64,000 nt of DNA from the NCBI RefSeq assembly GCF_021134715.1, contig NC_060021.1:3782001-3846000 (forward strand), written 5' to 3'. The position numbers and the translations under genes are program-made. Origin of the DNA: Daphnia pulex. Lineage: Eukaryota > Arthropoda > Branchiopoda > Diplostraca > Daphniidae. This document shows, piece after piece, positions 59,631-64,000 of the stretch; positions within the stretch are counted from its first letter, which is position 1, and each line of letters starts with the position of its first letter. The notes beneath the pieces were generated by a model. It did not search any database. It saw nothing but the letters and a program-made list of their open reading frames with translations, and was not told where the DNA came from.

Positions 59631-60420
59631 CTGAAATTAAGGTCTATTCCAATGTTATCAATCAGGTTTTAATTGACCATATTTTGTACTGTCCACTAGC
59701 CGTGAACGAAGTTTTATGATGATTGTTTTGTTCTTTGTGGGGAGTTCACAGTTGCCTTATACTTCTAATCGTCTAGATGAGATACACTACTATTAATCTT
59801 TTTTTTTTTACTTTTCCTCGGATATTATTTATTCCCATAGCGTTTCGGATGCATACATTTACCTAAAGGCAACCGCCTTTTTACTTGCTATCCAGGAATT
59901 AAGCAGAGTTTCACAGTCTTCTTTAGTTTCACTTATTGGTAAAGGAAGTTTCGGTCTGAAAAACGAACTAGGAGATGTTATAAAAACTCCATCAGAAGCA
60001 GTGACCAGAATATAAAGTCCAGAAGGGTTGTTTTGAACTATATTGTTGGTCATCTTTGAAACAAATTGCTAAATATGACTAAAAAAGCACATAAGGTCTT
60101 GGACAGGATTCGTCGTGCTTGACTTACGAATGCTGTAAGACTTGGGCGGGAAAAAGATCACACCATCATAGATGTTGCCAAGTGTAAACTAATAAATCAA
60201 CATGTAAAACTGTGGTGAAAATTTGTGTTTTTTTGCAGTATTTAAAATCATCTGTCAATTCATAATAAGTGAAGTCAAGTAGAAATATATGGAAGAAAGA
60301 TATATTTCATGGAAAAAATCTTCGATACATGTATTTCTGTAGTCCTCGAAACATTTTCATTGACCACATATTTGAAACAAACACACAGTACACAGACTGA
60401 TGATGAGTGAGTGATTTGCA

Positions 60421-63400
60421 TCAGATCTCTTTACATTGCTGCTGTCCCATCTTCGCGTCGTGGCATGAGGGGAGGTAAATCAGCAAAGATTGCTAGAGCT
60501 AGATCAAGATTCCTTTTCTGCGGCCTCGCCAACGCCAGATCTCTTGTCAGCAACAAACACTTGTTCAATTACCATATTACTGTTACTGGTCTAGATCTAT
60601 TAGCTATCACCGAGACTTGGCTGAATGAAGACATTGGTGACGTTATACTTCGTGACGTGTGCCCAGCTGGTTACTCAGCGATACATTGCCCGAGAGCTAG
60701 TGGAAGAGGGGGAGGAATCGCCCTACTTTTTCGTGACTCGATTCGTGTAAACGGCCTTAATGTTGACTTCAAGCCTGCGTCTTTTGAATATCTTCCTGCA
60801 TCTCTTTCTGTGAATGGCAATACGATATGCTTGGTGGTGATATATCGCTCTCCCTCACTCAGCCCTAGTCTATTTTTGACTGAGTTTGCTGACTTGCTTG
60901 AGCTGCTTCTTCCTACTCCCTCAAAGCTGTTGATCGTTGGTGATTTCAACATCCATGTTGACACCAAGTCTAACCTAGTGTGTCAAAAGTTCCTTTCCTT
61001 TCTGGAATCTTGTGATCTGCTTCAGCATGTTAGTGGCCCTACTCACATTAGTGGCCACACGCTCGACTTGGTGATTTCAAGGTCGGCGGATAGTTTGGTT
61101 CTAAACTGTGATGTGTTTGATCCTTTGAGTGATCACTATGCCGTTCATTGGCTTGCCAATGCCAGTCGCCCTGTTCGACCCAAGAAAACTGTCTCACTCA
61201 GAAACTTAAAAGCTATCGACATGGATAGGTTTGCTACTGATCTTCTCTGCCTTCCTCTGCTCACCGATGAAACTGATGACATCGCTCGCCTTCTAGACTT
61301 GTACAACGCTGGCTTAACTGAGGTACTGGATAAACATGCACCACTACAAAAAAGAGTATTCACTATTCGGCCTGACAACCCCTGGAATAATCAAGAAATT
61401 GCCTCTACTCGTAAAGAAGTTAGGAGGCTGGAGAGACGTTGGAAAGCTACAAGTCTGACTATTGACAAGGAGATTTTGCATCATGCTCTGAGCAAATTGA
61501 GATCCCTTATATCTTCTGCGAAAGTGGATTTTCTCAATTCCAAGATTACTGAGCAAACCGGAAAGAAGTCGTTATTCAAGATTGTTGACTCGTTTCTTTT
61601 GATGAAGCCTGCTCTTCGCCTTCCATCGCATACTGATCTACCTGCTCTTCTTGAGAAATTTGGTGACTTTTTTCTGAAGAAAATTCATGACATCAGGACG
61701 AGCCTAGACGTCTTTGGATCGACTTCGGTAACCGAACAACCAATGACTTCTCGTTCTTTCACAAAGTTTGCCCCAGTAACGAGTGCTGATGTTCTTTCTT
61801 TGATTACTCGCTGCCCAACTAAGTCTTCGCCCCTGGATCCCATTTCGACATTTCTGTTGAAGAAGGTTGCTGAAATTCTTGTCACACCTATAACTAAACT
61901 GGTGAATCTGTCCCTCTCGCTGGGTGTCTTCCCTGATGATATGAAACTTGCTGTCGTGACACCATTGTTGAAGAAGCCTAATCTGAACCCTGATGTCCTA
62001 AACAACTATCGGCCTGTATCTAATCTTTCTTTTTTGTCCAAAATTATTGAGCGTGTTGTCGTTAGACAACTTCATGATTATCTGGAAACTGAATCTGAGT
62101 CTCTCTTCGTCCCCGTGCAGTCGGCCTACAGGCCGTTTCACTCTACTGAAACTGCTCTTTTGAAAGTCTGTAATGATTTACTTGTTTCTGCTGACGAAAA
62201 AGATGTAGCTACTGTTGTTGCCTTCCTTGATCAGAGTGCTGCTTTTGACCTTGTTGACCATCAGATCCTTATTGCTCGGCTTTCTGCTAAATTTGGTATT
62301 TATGGCCCCACGCTAGCATGGTTTCAATCTTACCTTTCGGATCGGCGTCAATCTGTCAGTGTGTCAGGCCAATTTTCATCTGCTGTTCTTCTCCCCTCTG
62401 GTGTTCCTCAAGGGTCTGTTCTCGGTCCTGTCCTGTATATCCTATACACCACCCCGATCCATGAAATATCTACCAGCTATGGTATCTCTGATCATCAGTA
62501 TGCCGATGACGACCAGAAATATGTATCATTTCGGATCTCCAAAGATGGTGCTGATCAACGGCGAGCTTTTTCTTCTCTATCTGCCTGCATAGCTGAAACG
62601 AGGAGATGGGGTGCGCAAAACATGATCAAATACAACGACTCGAAGACTGAAGTCATGTTGGTGTACTCCAAGCATGTGGGTGTTGAACCTGTTCCTTATT
62701 TCCTGACTGTTGGCGACGCTGATATTCGACCGGTCTCTACAGTGAGAAGTCTTGGTGTGATACTTGACTCGCACCTCACCATGGATGCTCAAGTTCGTTC
62801 GGCTTGCAAGAAGGCTTTCTACCATTTGAGGAGAATTTCTCAAATAAGAAAATTCCTCACCGAGTCCGCACTTGCTCAACTTATTCATGCCTTTGTCATC
62901 ACTCAACTAGACTACTGCAACTCTCTCCTAGTGGGACTGCCGAAGTCATCACCAGATCGTCTCCAGCGTGTCCAGAATGCAGCGGCTCGTCTCATTAAAG
63001 GCGCGAAAAAGTGCGACCCGATTTCTCCTATTCTCCTCGATCTCCATTGGCTCCCTATTGCATTTCGAATTGATTTCAAAATTACGCTGCTCACGTATCG
63101 TTGTCTACACTGTCTGGCTCCTCGTTACTTGTCGTCCCTCCTCCGTCTACCTGTCTCCTCTCGCTTGGCCTGTGATAGACTAATTTCAATGAAGTCCCGT
63201 ACCAATACTTATGGCTGCCGGTCCTTCAAGACGTATGCTCCCCAGCTTTGGAATTCTCTTCCTCAGAATGTCCGTATTGCGTCTTCCCTAGCCCAGTTCC
63301 GCTCTCGCCTGAAGACCCATTTAATAACTGTTGCATTTAGAGATGTAATTGATCAACGTGCTCGTCGGGAAAGAAAGCGCCTTTGATCATGTTAATGGAA

Positions 63401-63442
63401 AAGGCGCTATATTAAGTGAAATACATTATTATTATTATTATT
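60421..63442 (+). mobile_element. L2/CR1-like LINE, copy 3, 5'-truncated
   Basis: 3022 bp corresponding to copy 1 from about 7532 to its (ATT)n tail. The right flank is ACCGGTGTC, as in copy 1. There is no matching duplication on the left, where it joins BEN intron 3 sequence (TTTGCA|TCAGATC). Substitutions group it with copy 2 (for example KEILHH where copy 1 has KGILHQ). Confidence 0.92.
60465..63386 (+). CDS. LINE ORF2, copy 3, lacking its N-terminus
   Basis: The first in-frame ATG inside LINE sequence is at 60465, giving about 973 residues that begin MRGGKSAKIA. About 40 N-terminal residues and the 5' leader are gone. The endonuclease (ITETWL, GDFN, SDH) and RT (LDQSAAFD, YADD) are complete and unbroken. 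The frame lacks the LINE's own 5' end, so expression would depend on neighbouring DNA. An upstream GTG in host sequence is not a credible start. Confidence 0.8.
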   Translation: MRGGKSAKIARARSRFLFCGLANARSLVSNKHLFNYHITVTGLDLLAITETWLNEDIGDVILRDVCPAGYSAIHCPRASGRGGGIALLFRDSIRVNGLNVDFKPASFEYLPASLSVNGNTICLVVIYRSPSLSPSLFLTEFADLLELLLPTPSKLLIVGDFNIHVDTKSNLVCQKFLSFLESCDLLQHVSGPTHISGHTLDLVISRSADSLVLNCDVFDPLSDHYAVHWLANASRPVRPKKTVSLRNLKAIDMDRFATDLLCLPLLTDETDDIARLLDLYNAGLTEVLDKHAPLQKRVFTIRPDNPWNNQEIASTRKEVRRLERRWKATSLTIDKEILHHALSKLRSLISSAKVDFLNSKITEQTGKKSLFKIVDSFLLMKPALRLPSHTDLPALLEKFGDFFLKKIHDIRTSLDVFGSTSVTEQPMTSRSFTKFAPVTSADVLSLITRCPTKSSPLDPISTFLLKKVAEILVTPITKLVNLSLSLGVFPDDMKLAVVTPLLKKPNLNPDVLNNYRPVSNLSFLSKIIERVVVRQLHDYLETESESLFVPVQSAYRPFHSTETALLKVCNDLLVSADEKDVATVVAFLDQSAAFDLVDHQILIARLSAKFGIYGPTLAWFQSYLSDRRQSVSVSGQFSSAVLLPSGVPQGSVLGPVLYILYTTPIHEISTSYGISDHQYADDDQKYVSFRISKDGADQRRAFSSLSACIAETRRWGAQNMIKYNDSKTEVMLVYSKHVGVEPVPYFLTVGDADIRPVSTVRSLGVILDSHLTMDAQVRSACKKAFYHLRRISQIRKFLTESALAQLIHAFVITQLDYCNSLLVGLPKSSPDRLQRVQNAAARLIKGAKKCDPISPILLDLHWLPIAFRIDFKITLLTYRCLHCLAPRYLSSLLRLPVSSRLACDRLISMKSRTNTYGCRSFKTYAPQLWNSLPQNVRIASSLAQFRSRLKTHLITVAFRDVIDQRARRERKRL

Positions 63443-63781
63443 ACCGGTGTCACAGGCATTTCTTTTAGACATATTCACGCTTTAAAAAACTCAAATATTG
63501 GATGATGACATATGAAAGTGAAAAAATTTGCAGACGAGATTTTTGTGCTGTTTGACATTTCAAACAATGGTGCCAGGCTTATTATTAGGGCGTATATATA
63601 TAAAAAGGTTGTTAGTAAGTCCCTTAAAATATTTAAAATTCTTTCTTTCTTTATTTTTTTTTTAATTTTATATAAAAATATCCGTCTACGATGATTATAA
63701 AGACATAAGTTTATATTATCAACTATGTATGTGTATATATTATTCACTCAACCAAATAAAAAAATATAGATACATCACGAT

Positions 63782-64000
63782 AGCTAACGGTCAGTTGCCA
63801 ATCGGCTAAAATTTTCGTATATGGAAAATCGAAATATTATTAGCTTTTTCTCTGCTATAACATTACTGTGTTTGCACAACTCACATATCTAAGCTAAACG
63901 AAGTAATGAAGCGGCTAAACAACTATAAGCTATCCAATTTCATACTTAAAATAGCTCTAGCTTACATATGTTAAGTTAATTCTAGATAGGGAAAGCTAAA
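63782..64000. repeat. Left arm and start of another tRNA cassette, cut by the window edge
   Basis: Left inverted-repeat arm 63782-63824 followed by the AGCTA-rich flank. The tRNA loci of this unit, if present, lie beyond the window. Confidence 0.6.

Larger units (their letters stand above)
59018..59854. repeat. Truncated tRNA cassette, unit 5 (left arm only)
   Basis: Left arm 59018-59060, then Val-like and Lys loci. The cassette ends at about 59850, inside what would be the Val-derived locus, and jumps to BEN exon 5 sequence at 59855. No right arm. Confidence 0.6.
59855..63472 (-). pseudogene. BEN-gene fragment fused to LINE copy 3
   Basis: 59855-60420 matches the gene from the exon 5 donor through exons 5 and 4 into intron 3, and stops in the sequence next to the exon 3 donor. 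LINE copy 3 follows, then 63443-63472 is the start of exon 1 (ATG 63472-63470). Exons 2-3 and most of exon 1 are missing. The LINE's right edge is the usual exon 1 insertion site, so its left edge was made by a later deletion that removed LINE 5' sequence and BEN exons together. Confidence 0.85.
6977..64000. repeat. Degenerate tandem array of BEN gene plus tRNA cassette units
   Basis: The order BEN gene (minus strand) then tRNA cassette recurs through the rest of the window. BEN stop codons at 30723, 36640 and 42979 give spacings of 5917 and 6339 bp where no large insertion intervenes. Other units are lengthened by a copia element, LINEs and a 5.1-kb satellite-like insertion. Copies are very similar over kilobases but differ by scattered substitutions and small indels, so the array is recent though not brand new. 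It runs off the right edge. Confidence 0.9.

Overview
The window looks like animal nuclear DNA, most likely from an arthropod; a compact crustacean genome of the Daphnia kind is my guess. This is inferred from very short GT-AG introns (mostly 55-75 nt) in a 12-exon gene, from eukaryotic tRNA genes with A and B boxes, and from LTR and LINE retroelements. The copia element uses the initiator-tRNA priming site known from insect copia. I see no bacterial operon, CRISPR array or rRNA.

Layout. 1-6972 is the 3' part of a decayed Ty3/gypsy LTR element with gag, pol and an env-like reading frame; its 5' LTR lies outside the window. From about 6977 to the right edge the window is one degenerate tandem array. 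Its unit, about 6.3 kb where uninterrupted, holds (a) a minus-strand, about 700-residue host gene ending in a BEN domain, and (b) a tRNA cassette (Val, Lys, Asn and Gly-like loci) bounded by an imperfect inverted repeat of about 42 bp. Larger BEN copies lie at 15103-23718, 30723-33497, 36640-39681, 42979-46019 and 55667-58709. Fragments lie at 7023-10583, 24811-28350 and 59855-63472. Every larger copy carries at least one visible lesion, and one frame break in the coiled-coil exon seems shared by all, so I annotate them as pseudogenes.

Several insertions have landed in the array. Three copies of one L2/CR1-like LINE (7230-10553, 24998-28320, 60421-63442) all sit at the same position in BEN exon 1, so one insertion was multiplied with the unit. 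A whole-looking Ty1/copia element (16063-21637, minus strand) with 432-bp LTRs that look identical lies in a BEN intron. At 48804-53933 four head-to-tail copies of a 1.25-1.35 kb AT-rich sequence interrupt a tRNA cassette, with exact ends and no target duplication.

How the parts relate. The tRNA genes may be active: several Lys(CTT), Asn(GTT) and Val(AAC) copies keep cloverleaf pairing and box A/B, while neighbouring copies are clearly drifting. The BEN gene, a family of chromatin and DNA-binding proteins, probably spread as a passenger of the repeated unit. The retroelements supply most of the long open frames: LINE copy 1 and the copia polyprotein are the only long intact ones.
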